Shown piece after piece: positions 24,009-31,666 of a stretch of 64,000 bases of DNA (its first letter is position 1; every line of letters begins with the position of its first letter). The notes beneath the pieces are model-generated. The model made no database searches and was not told where the DNA came from. It saw only the letters and a list, made by a program, of their open reading frames with translations. This DNA is from Burkholderiales bacterium (GTDB taxonomy: Bacteria; Pseudomonadota; Gammaproteobacteria; Burkholderiales; SG8-39). The DNA lies in NCBI GenBank assembly GCA_014860445.1, contig JACZJT010000032.1, positions 1-64,000 of the forward strand. The letters run 5' to 3'. The position numbers were made by a program, and so were the translations under genes.

Positions 24009-24736
24009 TCGATTTTCACTGTCATCTGGACCTCTATCCCGATCCGCATATCGTGCGGGACGAATGCGTCCGACGCGGCCTATATGTACTGTCGGTTACG
24101 ACGACGCCTTCCGCCTGGAACGGGACCTGCGCGTTGGCCGTGAATGCCCCGCGCATTCGGACGGCGCTCGGGTTACATCCGCAACTCGCTCATGAAAGAC
24201 AAAGTGAATTGGCTCTGTTCGACACTCTTCTGCCAGAGGCGCGCTACGTCGGTGAGATTGGTCTTGACGGCGCGCCAGAGTTTCGACGCCACTGGCAAAG
24301 CCAGATCGCGGTGTTCGAGCACGTTTTAGAAAAATGCCAAACGTCCGGAGGACGGATCATGTCTCTCCATAGCAGGCGGGCAAGTAGTGAGGTACTGGGC
24401 TATTTGGAAAAGTTTCCCGAGGCAGGCACTCCCGTTCTCCATTGGTTTTCTGGAAGCTTTCGCGACCTCAACCGCGCGATCAATCTTGGATGCTGGTTCA
24501 GCGTTGGCCCAGCGATGCTAGCGAGCGAGAAGGGACGCAGGCTCGCTGCTCGCATGCCGCGCGAGCGAGTGTTGACGGAGTCGGATGGACCTTTCGCTCA
24601 ACTAAATGGCGAAGCCTTAATGCCTTGGCAATCCGGAAATGCGATCGGCGAATTGAGCGAAATATGGTCTTTGCCAAATGAGAAAGTGGACCAAAATCTC
24701 CGGCAGAACCTTAAGACTTTGCTCAAGGATGTTTAA
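24005..24736 (+). CDS. qatD: QatD: TatD-like metal-dependent nuclease of the Qat system
   Basis: 243 residues from GTG 24005, overlapping qatC. It carries the full TatD metal-ligand set: HCH in IDFHCHLDLYP (residues 5-7), Glu in VGEIGLDG, His in SLHSRRA, His in LHWFSGS and Asp in TESDGPF. TatD enzymes are exo-type DNases of the amidohydrolase fold. Last gene of the Qat operon; a 110-base gap follows. The retained ligands predict an active enzyme. Confidence 0.92.
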   Translation: MIDFHCHLDLYPDPHIVRDECVRRGLYVLSVTTTPSAWNGTCALAVNAPRIRTALGLHPQLAHERQSELALFDTLLPEARYVGEIGLDGAPEFRRHWQSQIAVFEHVLEKCQTSGGRIMSLHSRRASSEVLGYLEKFPEAGTPVLHWFSGSFRDLNRAINLGCWFSVGPAMLASEKGRRLAARMPRERVLTESDGPFAQLNGEALMPWQSGNAIGELSEIWSLPNEKVDQNLRQNLKTLLKDV

Positions 24737-24846
24737 ACAGTTTCGACGGCTCTAGAGTGCCAGCTTTGGGATTGCAAGGATGATGCACTCGATGGCGGCG
24801 ACGCAGGCCCCCTCTGACGAGCGGGCTCAGACAGAGGAGGTGATAC

Positions 24847-26238
24847 GTGGCTGATGAATACTATTTGAAAATAGGCGGTAACGAGATTCTCAGCAACCAG
24901 CTGATTGCGGAACTTTCGTCTGAGGATGCCGAGACGAAAAGGAAAGCGGAGGCGAACCTCAACGAGAAATTGAAAGAGACGCGCGTCCGTGTTGGCACGC
25001 TTCTCAAGACCGATAATGTCTCGTTCCTAATTGGCGCTGGCGCTTCCATGAAGGCAGGTGGGGTTGGGCTCGCATCAATTCCACCGAAACTCGAAAGAGC
25101 ACTTCACGAAAAGGCTCAGGCAGTCGCCGCCGGTGAAGACACAGGCTGGCTGTCGCTGTTCTATGCAACGGTCTCAGCGCTATCCGGCCAAGCTTTCGAG
25201 CTTGCAGCTCGCCGCGAGGCTCTCGCTGGCGACTTGGAGCAGGTTTCCAAGATCACCTATAACCTTGAAGACTATCTCAGCCAGCTTCACGTATGGCGCG
25301 CAGGCATGGGAAAGTATGCAGCAAGCACGACACTTGATCTTGGTAACGGTGCCACCTTGCCCATGTCTAAGGGGCACATCGATGGTCTGATCCGGGAAAT
25401 AAACCGTAGCTTGACTTCGTTGACTAATCTTCCCGCTATCGGCAAAGAAGACTCACTTGCGGATCACCGCCGCCTCATCAAGAAGGTTCTCACGCGCCCC
25501 CTGAATCTACGCCGTGCAAATCTTTTCACACTTAACTACGACACACTTATCGAGAAGGCTGCGGATGCCGAGGGTGCCGTTCTGGTGGACGGTTTTGTAG
25601 GAACCCTCCGCCGGATATTCCGACCAGAATCCTACAATCTGGATTTTTACTTTCCAGCGCAGACGACGGAGGGTCGCGTTCATCGCTTCGACCGTGCCCT
25701 CCATCTTTACAAACTTCACGGATCGATCACCTGGCATCGTTGTGCCGCTGATTGGGAAAACCCTTACGGTCTCTATGCCACCTTCTACAACGAAGTGGCT
25801 CCTGAAGATGACGTACAGATTTTCCCGTCGCCGCTCAAATACGGGCAGGCACTCGGCCTGCCCTATTCGGAGTTGTTCCGCCGATTTGGTTCCGCAATCG
25901 CACAGCCGCAATCGGTGCTTTTTGCCGTCGGTTACGGTTTCGGCGACGAACACGTAAACGCAATAATTCGCCAAGCGCTCGCTATCCCAAGTTTCACGCT
26001 GGTTGTTGTTGACCCTGCGCCGAAAAGTGATTTTGTGAGCCACCTGAAACTGCTTGGAGATGAAAGGGTCTGGCTGGTGGGCGGGTGGGAGCTTGGAACT
26101 TTCGAGCACTTCGTTGGGAAACTGCTGCCCGACTTGCGGGAAGAGGAGATAACCGACAAGGTAATGAAGACCTACAAGGCCTTGGCCCCCCCTGCACACA
26201 CTGACAATGCCGCCCCGGAGAATCCTGATGGCGGCTGA
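24847..26238 (+). CDS. SIR2-domain NADase-type effector of a SIR2-HerA defence pair
   Basis: 463 residues from GTG 24847, with a strong GAGGAGGTGAT site. The Rossmann NAD-binding element is FLIGAGASMKAG (about residue 61), followed by LNYDTLIEKA and the His motif LYKLHGSITWHR (His near residue 287), as in defence SIR2 proteins that hydrolyse NAD+. A C-terminal SIR2 strand (VGYGFGDEHVNAII) is also present. Its last 11 bases overlap the HerA gene. SIR2-HerA (also called Nezha) complexes sense infection and deplete NAD+ or act on DNA; activity here is inferred from retained motifs. Confidence 0.9.
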   Translation: MADEYYLKIGGNEILSNQLIAELSSEDAETKRKAEANLNEKLKETRVRVGTLLKTDNVSFLIGAGASMKAGGVGLASIPPKLERALHEKAQAVAAGEDTGWLSLFYATVSALSGQAFELAARREALAGDLEQVSKITYNLEDYLSQLHVWRAGMGKYAASTTLDLGNGATLPMSKGHIDGLIREINRSLTSLTNLPAIGKEDSLADHRRLIKKVLTRPLNLRRANLFTLNYDTLIEKAADAEGAVLVDGFVGTLRRIFRPESYNLDFYFPAQTTEGRVHRFDRALHLYKLHGSITWHRCAADWENPYGLYATFYNEVAPEDDVQIFPSPLKYGQALGLPYSELFRRFGSAIAQPQSVLFAVGYGFGDEHVNAIIRQALAIPSFTLVVVDPAPKSDFVSHLKLLGDERVWLVGGWELGTFEHFVGKLLPDLREEEITDKVMKTYKALAPPAHTDNAAPENPDGG

Positions 26239-28420
26239 GCACGAAATCGGGCGAGTGATTGCCGTGGATACTGCCCAGGTAACCGTCGAGTTGAACGGGG
26301 ACTTGAAGGCCCTAACACGCTCAACCTATGAGGGCACAATTGAAGTCGGGCGCATCAATTCCTACATCATTATTCCTGTGGGATCACACCGGATCGTTGG
26401 TATGGTAACGCGAGTAGTCATGAGCGAAGAGAGTGAGTTGCAGACCGACAAGATGATGGTTTCTCTTCCCTCCACGCGCCGGCTCATGAAGGCGACGATG
26501 ATCGGCTCAATTTCTGACAAGGACTACCGGCAAGGGATCAACCTGTTTCCAGTGCTTGACTCCAAAGTATTTCTCACGACGAGAGGAGACCTTGACGCGA
26601 TTTTTGGCACAGGGCGGAAAAGCGCAGAAATCGACCCTGAGAATCCCGGATACTGTGTCCACATCGGGAAATCGGTCGTCTTTCCAGACTACAACATCTA
26701 CATCGACCCGGACGCTTTTTTCGGCAAGCACGCGGCCATCATAGGCAGCACCGGATCGGGAAAATCATGCTCGATCGCTACGATTCTCCAATCCATTATC
26801 TCTCGTGAAGAGGTTAAGCGCACGCGAATTGTCATTCTCGATACCAATGGTGAGTATCGTGCTGCGTTTCAGAAAAAAAACGCAGATGGCACCTACACGA
26901 ACGCAATTCCAGACCGCCGCTCCTTGTATATCCCCACTGATTCAACAGAACGTGAGCGGCTAACGATTCCATATTGGTTCATGGATTCAGACGATTTTGT
27001 GAGGCTGTTCCGCGCGGCACCCGGTGTACAACGCCCCATTTTGCTCAACAGTCTTACGCTCGCTCGGCAGGAGGGGGCAGGACCACAATGGACATTTCTC
27101 CGGGATACGCTCATGCAAGAGTGTCACCGTGTCCTGACGCTCACGGCGACAGGGGCATGGCAGGACAGAAATACCATTAATGCCCTATGCGATGGCGTTG
27201 TCTCGGCTCTGGCAGGCGCGCAAAACCAGGCTGCGCTTCATGACCTTGTTGAACAGTACCCGACTCTTCAAGTAGTGGGTCCCAGCACGACCTTCCAGCA
27301 AGTGAAGGCATTGGCCGGGCGTCAGGGACAGAGCTATGATCCATTGAATATGGCTCAGCGGCAGGAGACGGAAGGCGTGCTGAGCGGTTTGATTTCCAGT
27401 CTGGCCGTGGTTCCTGCCTCCGGAATGGAAGGCGGTTCTAGCTCGGCTGATCGCCCCTCCTATTTTGGCAAAACGGCCTTCCGCTATCGCCATCTGGAAA
27501 CAGCTATGTCACGCGATCAGTCGAACACCGCGCGCGCGCGTGACAATTGCTCGACGATGTTGACCCGGATATATCGGTTACTCGAAGACTCTCGCTTCGA
27601 GTTTCTCTTTGGGCCGTGCTCGGAGGAGTGGCCGACCGTCCGGCACGGTTTAGCGACATTCCTGCGCGATATTCTCGGCCTTGCGTCGAGCGCGGAAGCG
27701 GAGCTGACGGAGGCTGCTGTCCTAGCGGAAGGGGTCTTGCCATTTTATGACCGCCAGCGAAACGACGCCAATGCCGCGAATGTTGTCATCGTCGATTTAA
27801 GTCTGCTTGCCTCGGAGGTACTGGAGAACGTCACCGCGTTGCTCGGCCGTTTGATTCACGAGTTTCTCCAACGGCTGAGCGATCCGGTAAGTGGCGTGGG
27901 TCGCGGCGAGTTTCCCGTGATCCTTGTTCTGGAAGAAGCCCAGAATTACATTCGAGAAGGTCGCAAGTCTGAAGAAGACTCGATTTCCAAGCAGGTTTTT
28001 GAACGCATAGCACGGGAGGGGCGAAAATTCGGTCTCGGTCTTGTGGTCGCCTCGCAGCGGCCTAGTGAACTTTCCAAGACGGTATTGTCACAGTGCAACA
28101 GTTTCGTTGTTCACCGCCTTCAGAATCCAGAGGATTTGCGGTACTTCCGGGAAATTGTTCCCGGTATCTACAACCAGCTTCTCGATCAGCTACCTGCGCT
28201 CGCGCCGCGTAGCGCGCTTGTTCTCGGTGAATGTGTTCAGGCGCCCGTGCTGGTCGAAATGCGCGAGGCCGATCCGACACCGCGAAGTAAGAATCCACAG
28301 TTTTACAAGAGCTGGACAGATGAAGCATTGGTGCCGGATGTTGAGGCTGTTGCTGCGAAGTGGGAAGGACAAGGCGGTCCTGCGGCTGACGAGCAAGCTG
28401 CGCCTGACGAGCTGGCCTAG
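26228..28420 (+). CDS. herA: HerA/FtsK-type hexameric ATPase of the SIR2-HerA pair
   Basis: About 730 residues; ATG 26228 has GGAG eight bases upstream and overlaps the SIR2 stop. The N-terminal ~100 residues form a HAS-barrel-like beta-domain (GRVIAVDTAQVTVELNG). Walker A is GSTGSGKS (about residue 172) and Walker B VILVLEEAQNYI (about 563), followed by REGRKFGLGLVVASQRPSEL, a hallmark of HerA. The ~390-residue distance reflects a large insertion. HerA hexamers translocate DNA, here as partner and regulator of the SIR2 protein. No NurA is adjacent. Confidence 0.92.
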   Translation: MAAEHEIGRVIAVDTAQVTVELNGDLKALTRSTYEGTIEVGRINSYIIIPVGSHRIVGMVTRVVMSEESELQTDKMMVSLPSTRRLMKATMIGSISDKDYRQGINLFPVLDSKVFLTTRGDLDAIFGTGRKSAEIDPENPGYCVHIGKSVVFPDYNIYIDPDAFFGKHAAIIGSTGSGKSCSIATILQSIISREEVKRTRIVILDTNGEYRAAFQKKNADGTYTNAIPDRRSLYIPTDSTERERLTIPYWFMDSDDFVRLFRAAPGVQRPILLNSLTLARQEGAGPQWTFLRDTLMQECHRVLTLTATGAWQDRNTINALCDGVVSALAGAQNQAALHDLVEQYPTLQVVGPSTTFQQVKALAGRQGQSYDPLNMAQRQETEGVLSGLISSLAVVPASGMEGGSSSADRPSYFGKTAFRYRHLETAMSRDQSNTARARDNCSTMLTRIYRLLEDSRFEFLFGPCSEEWPTVRHGLATFLRDILGLASSAEAELTEAAVLAEGVLPFYDRQRNDANAANVVIVDLSLLASEVLENVTALLGRLIHEFLQRLSDPVSGVGRGEFPVILVLEEAQNYIREGRKSEEDSISKQVFERIAREGRKFGLGLVVASQRPSELSKTVLSQCNSFVVHRLQNPEDLRYFREIVPGIYNQLLDQLPALAPRSALVLGECVQAPVLVEMREADPTPRSKNPQFYKSWTDEALVPDVEAVAAKWEGQGGPAADEQAAPDELA

Positions 28421-28520
28421 TCTTCTGGGAAATGATGTGTCTGGTGGGCTGTACTGAAAAAATCTTGAGGCGGATTACTCTGACTGTTAGTTTGGTATAC
28501 GGTCGAGTAAGGAATAGAGG

Positions 28521-28886
28521 ATGGCGGAGTGGGTACCAATACAAGAGGGTAAGCTTATTGCAGCGGATGTCATTCGATGGAAAGAGGGCGTATACGGCCC
28601 TCGGAAATCGCGCAAAGCGAAGGCAGCCCGGCTTGGCATTCGCCTCGTAACGGCCGAAGTGCTGAATGAGCCTGATGCACAAGGATGGATGCAGCTGCTG
28701 GTGCTGAAGTGCGAGATCCTCACTGTGCTTTCGGTCAGGAAGCCCCCGGAGCTTTCCTCTACAATGCAGGTTAAGCGCGCTTTGCGGACGATTATGCGGG
28801 GGGAGCCTGAGCGTTTGTTGTGGAGCGACGAAAGCGCGCGCGAGGCTGTGATAGACAGATTGCCGTGCCCTAATGGCTCAAAATGA
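28521..28886 (+). CDS. Unrecognised 121-aa protein at the end of the defence island
   Basis: It starts at ATG 28521 with AATAGAGG upstream; TTGAGG and TAGTTT 17 bases apart about 50 bases before could be its own promoter. The protein is basic and mixed alpha/beta: an N-terminal strand-rich part (WVPIQEGKLIAADVIRWKEG), a basic stretch (RKSRKAKAARLG), two hydrophobic strands (MQLLVLKCEILTVLSVR) and a helical tail. No motif is recognised. Downstream of SIR2-HerA in the same direction, it may be an accessory gene of the defence cluster or an element-end gene such as an excisionase-like factor. Confidence 0.6.
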   Translation: MAEWVPIQEGKLIAADVIRWKEGVYGPRKSRKAKAARLGIRLVTAEVLNEPDAQGWMQLLVLKCEILTVLSVRKPPELSSTMQVKRALRTIMRGEPERLLWSDESAREAVIDRLPCPNGSK

Positions 28887-28912
28887 GGCAAAAAAAGGGT
28901 TAAAAATTACAC

Positions 28913-28951
28913 AGATATTTACACATTACACATTGTAATCAGTAAATATCT
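28913..28951. repeat. Nested perfect inverted repeats beside the attachment site
   Basis: AGATATTTAC (28913-28922) pairs perfectly with GTAAATATCT (28942-28951), and inside them ATTAC-ACATT-GTAAT (28925-28939) is another perfect repeat. The whole 28887-28980 stretch is strongly AT-rich within a GC-rich genome. Location 30 bases from the tRNA fragment suggests integrase arm or directionality-factor binding, or a cruciform; termination is less likely as no T-tract follows. Confidence 0.55.
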
Positions 28952-28980
28952 AGTAATACCAATATGTTATAGATAGTGGT

Positions 28981-29040
28981 GGGGGACTCAAAATCCCGCG
29001 ACTTTACGGTCATGGGGGTTCGATTCCCCCTCCCGCACCA
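28981..29040 (+). tRNA. 3' fragment of a tRNA-Leu(CAA) gene: attachment site (att) scar
   Basis: The 60 bases contain the anticodon loop CTCAAAA (anticodon CAA), a Leu-type long variable arm (CGACTTTACGGTCATG), the T-arm GGGGG-TTCGATT-CCCCC and an acceptor strand ending in GCACCA. The D-arm and 5' acceptor strand are absent: bases before 28981 are AT-rich island sequence. The 3' acceptor strand also seems one base short of the usual seven after the T-stem. This is the classic result of tyrosine-integrase integration into the 3' end of a tRNA gene; the intact tRNA should be at the left end. The fragment should not make tRNA. Confidence 0.85.
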
Positions 29041-29062
29041 GCAGCCGATCAGGAAAGAAAAA

Positions 29063-29129
29063 GGCCCAGTACGTAGATGTCCTGGGCCAAGTCGTTCAAA
29101 GGGGAGGAGGAGACTAATGACTTTGAACG
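29063..29129. other. Two hairpins between the att site and the chromosomal operon
   Basis: GGCCCAG (29063-29069) pairs with CTGGGCC (29082-29088), and CGTTCAAAG (29093-29101) pairs with CTTTGAACG (29121-29129). Both are perfect and lie just downstream of the tRNA end. They may have ended tRNA transcription or now insulate the island; no T-tract is present. Confidence 0.4.
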
Positions 29130-29164
29130 AGTCTTCATTTTCCGCCCCGGTACATGGCCCATAT

Positions 29165-29176
29165 TGACAATTGTCA
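29165..29176. promoter_or_regulatory. 12-bp palindrome overlapping a possible -35 box
   Basis: TGACAATTGTCA is a perfect palindrome; with the preceding T it contains TTGACA, a consensus -35 hexamer. It lies 74 bases before the ATG of the aryl-CoA monooxygenase/reductase. Short AATTG-centred palindromes are typical of MarR/GntR-type repressors, so effector-controlled repression of the downstream genes is plausible. No regulator gene is visible nearby. Confidence 0.45.
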
Positions 29177-29249
29177 TGAATTCCGCGATTTCGAGGCGTG
29201 CACCGTCCGGTAGCGCTGTCTATCGGCCACCGCGCGCAGGAGACAGAGG

Positions 29250-31619
29250 ATGAAAGTCGACATCATTGGCGGGGGTCCGGCGGGCCTCTATTTCTCCGTG
29301 CTGCTGAAAAAGAGCTTTCCGCAGGCCGAAGTGTCGGTGACGGAACGCAACCGGGCGGACGATACGTTCGGATTCGGCATCGTGCTTTCGGAAGAAACGC
29401 TGAACAACCTGCGCGCGGCCGATGAAGCCAGCTATCGCGACATCGCCGCGAATTTTGCCTACTGGGACGATATCCACACCCATTACCGCGGACAGGTGCT
29501 GCGGTCGTCCGGCCACGGATTCTCCGGTATCAAGCGCCTGACGCTGCTGCAGATTCTGCAGCGTCGTGCAGCTTCGCTGGGCGTGAACATCGCCTACCAG
29601 ACCGAGGACAAGGGTCTGGCTTCGCATCGCGACGCGGACCTGATTGTGGCGGCAGACGGCATCAACAGCCCGGTGCGTGAAAGTCTGATCGAACATTTTC
29701 GCCCGACGGTCGATCTGCGCAGCAACAAGTTCGTGTGGCTGGGTGCGCACCAGCGGCTACCCGGGTTCACTTACAGTTTTCGCGAGAACGAGTGCGGCAT
29801 CTGGAACCTGCATGCTTATATGTACGCCGAGGGAGAATGCACCCTGGTGGTCGAAACCACGGACGAAGCCTTTACAAAATCAGGCCTCGGCATTCAGGAC
29901 GAGCAGGCGACGGCTGCTTACGTGGAGCGGCTGTTCGCAGAAGAACTGCGCGGCGCCGACGGGCGCCCGGGCAAGGTGCTCACCAACCGCTCGCACTGGC
30001 GCAATTTCCCCACCATCGCCTGTGCAACCTGGCATCACGAAAATATCGTGCTCCTCGGCGACGCGGCGCACACAGCGCATTTCACCATCGGTTCGGGCAC
30101 CAAGCTGGCGCTGGAGGATGCGATCGCGCTGCACGCGGCGCTGCTGCAGCACGCCGACGCGCCCAGGGCCGCGCTGCCGGCCTATGAGGCTGCGCGGCGC
30201 GAGGAGGCGGAGCGGATCCAGCATTCGGCCAATGTCAGCCTGGTGTTCTTCGAAAATGTGCGCCGCTTCTGGCATATGGATCCGGTGCAGTTCAATTTTG
30301 CCTTGATGAGCCGCTCCAAACAGATCACTTACGACAATCTGCGTCTGCGCGACCCGGATTTCATCGCCGATGTCGACCGATGGTGGGCGGGCGAGGTTGC
30401 ACGTAGCGGGCAGCTCACGCTGCCGCGGGATTTCGCGGCGCCCCCGCCGATGTTCGCGCCGCTCAGTCTGCGCGGCATGCTGCTGGTGAATCGCGTGGTG
30501 GTCTCGCCCATGTGCCAGTACTCCGCCGTGGACGGCACGTCCAATGACTGGCATCTGGTGCACTACGGCGCGCGCGCCCTGGGCGGTGCCGGGCTTTTGT
30601 ATACGGAAATGACCTGCGTTTCGCCGGACGCACGCATCACGCCGGGATGCGCAGGGATGTACGCACCCGAACACCAGCAGTGGTGGACGCGCATCGTGGA
30701 CTTCGTTCACCGCCACAGCCTCGCCAGGACCTGCCTGCAACTCGGTCATGCCGGCCGCAAGGGCTCGACGCAACTCATGTGGGACGACATGGACCATCCG
30801 CTGCCGCGGGACAACTGGCCCATCCTCGCCGCTTCGCCGCTGCCTTACCATCCTGACAGCCAGCGGCCGCGTGAAATGAGCCGTGCCGACATGGAGCAGG
30901 TGCGCGATCAGTTCGTGGCCGCCGCCCGCATGGGCAGCGCCTGCGGCTTCGACATGCTCGAGTTGCATATGGCGCACGGTTATCTGCTGGCGGGTTTCAT
31001 CTCGCCGCTTACCAACCGGCGCAGCGACGAATACGGCGGTTCGCTCGCGAACCGCCTGCGTTTTCCGCTCGAGGTGTTCGACGCGGTACGCGTCGTCTGG
31101 CCCGCGGACCGGCCGATGGCGGTGCGCATTTCCGCCACCGACTGGATTGCGGGCGGCTTGAGCGCGGCAGAGTCGGTGGAAATCGCCGCGATATTCAAGG
31201 CGCATGCCTGTGATCTGATTGATGTCTCAACCGGACAGACCGATCCCGCGTCCACGCCGGTCTATGGCCGCATGTACCAGACCGTATTTTCGGAACAGAT
31301 CCGCAACGAAGCCCGCATCGCCACCATGGCCGTGGGCGCGATCACCAGCGCCGACCAGGTGAACACCATCATCGCCTCGGGGCGCGCCGACTTGTGCGCA
31401 CTGGCGCGGCCGCATCTCGCCGATCCCAGCTTTACGCTGCGCGCCGCGGCCGAATACGCGGCGATGGGCTACGCAATCGAGGGCGTCTCCTGGCCGAAAC
31501 AGTACCTTCCGGCGAAGCAGCAACTGGAGGCACTGGCGCGCCGGGCACGCGTGGACGCGGAGCAAAAGCAGGCCGAGTTGCGCCGGATGAGCGGGCATCG
31601 GACGAACGCCGTGGGATAA
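29250..31619 (+). CDS. Bifunctional aryl-CoA monooxygenase / old-yellow-enzyme-type reductase
   Basis: 789 residues. The N-terminal ~390 residues are a class A flavoprotein monooxygenase: FAD motif GGGPAGLY (residues 7-14) and VLLGDAAHTAHF. From about residue 400 the protein is an NADH:flavin oxidoreductase (OYE family) with PMCQYSA, LQLGHAGRKGS and a GGSLANRLRFPLEV segment. This fusion is known for 2-aminobenzoyl-CoA (anthraniloyl-CoA) monooxygenase/reductase of Azoarcus-type bacteria and for proteins annotated salicylyl-CoA 5-hydroxylase/oxidoreductase; it hydroxylates and then reduces the ring of an aryl-CoA ester. The exact substrate cannot be read from sequence, and no CoA ligase is in the window. 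Confidence 0.88.
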   Translation: MKVDIIGGGPAGLYFSVLLKKSFPQAEVSVTERNRADDTFGFGIVLSEETLNNLRAADEASYRDIAANFAYWDDIHTHYRGQVLRSSGHGFSGIKRLTLLQILQRRAASLGVNIAYQTEDKGLASHRDADLIVAADGINSPVRESLIEHFRPTVDLRSNKFVWLGAHQRLPGFTYSFRENECGIWNLHAYMYAEGECTLVVETTDEAFTKSGLGIQDEQATAAYVERLFAEELRGADGRPGKVLTNRSHWRNFPTIACATWHHENIVLLGDAAHTAHFTIGSGTKLALEDAIALHAALLQHADAPRAALPAYEAARREEAERIQHSANVSLVFFENVRRFWHMDPVQFNFALMSRSKQITYDNLRLRDPDFIADVDRWWAGEVARSGQLTLPRDFAAPPPMFAPLSLRGMLLVNRVVVSPMCQYSAVDGTSNDWHLVHYGARALGGAGLLYTEMTCVSPDARITPGCAGMYAPEHQQWWTRIVDFVHRHSLARTCLQLGHAGRKGSTQLMWDDMDHPLPRDNWPILAASPLPYHPDSQRPREMSRADMEQVRDQFVAAARMGSACGFDMLELHMAHGYLLAGFISPLTNRRSDEYGGSLANRLRFPLEVFDAVRVVWPADRPMAVRISATDWIAGGLSAAESVEIAAIFKAHACDLIDVSTGQTDPASTPVYGRMYQTVFSEQIRNEARIATMAVGAITSADQVNTIIASGRADLCALARPHLADPSFTLRAAAEYAAMGYAIEGVSWPKQYLPAKQQLEALARRARVDAEQKQAELRRMSGHRTNAVG

Positions 31620-31666
31620 TGCCGCGCCGAAGAGGGCATTGTCACTAAAGAACACACGGAGTACGC

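Larger units (their letters stand above)
1..29040. mobile_element. Right part of an integrated mobilizable genomic island ending at a tRNA-Leu fragment
   Basis: The segment carries mobility genes (ArdC-like anti-restriction, RadC-like, relaxase, MobC-like accessory, VirD4-type coupling protein) and a dense block of phage-defence genes. It ends in a 3' tRNA-Leu fragment with no 5' half, after which core metabolism begins. No integrase and no mating-pair-formation (T4SS channel) genes are visible, so the window holds either an element that borrows a conjugation channel (IME) or the right half of an ICE whose left end, integrase and intact tRNA lie before base 1. The left limit is therefore unknown. 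Confidence 0.8.

Noticed and set aside
24005-24736. Housekeeping TatD DNase
   Set aside because: Start overlaps qatC and the whole four-gene order matches Qat.
28976-29040. Complete functional tRNA-Leu
   Set aside because: No D-arm or 5' acceptor strand can be found in the AT-rich bases upstream; only the 3' part is tRNA-like.
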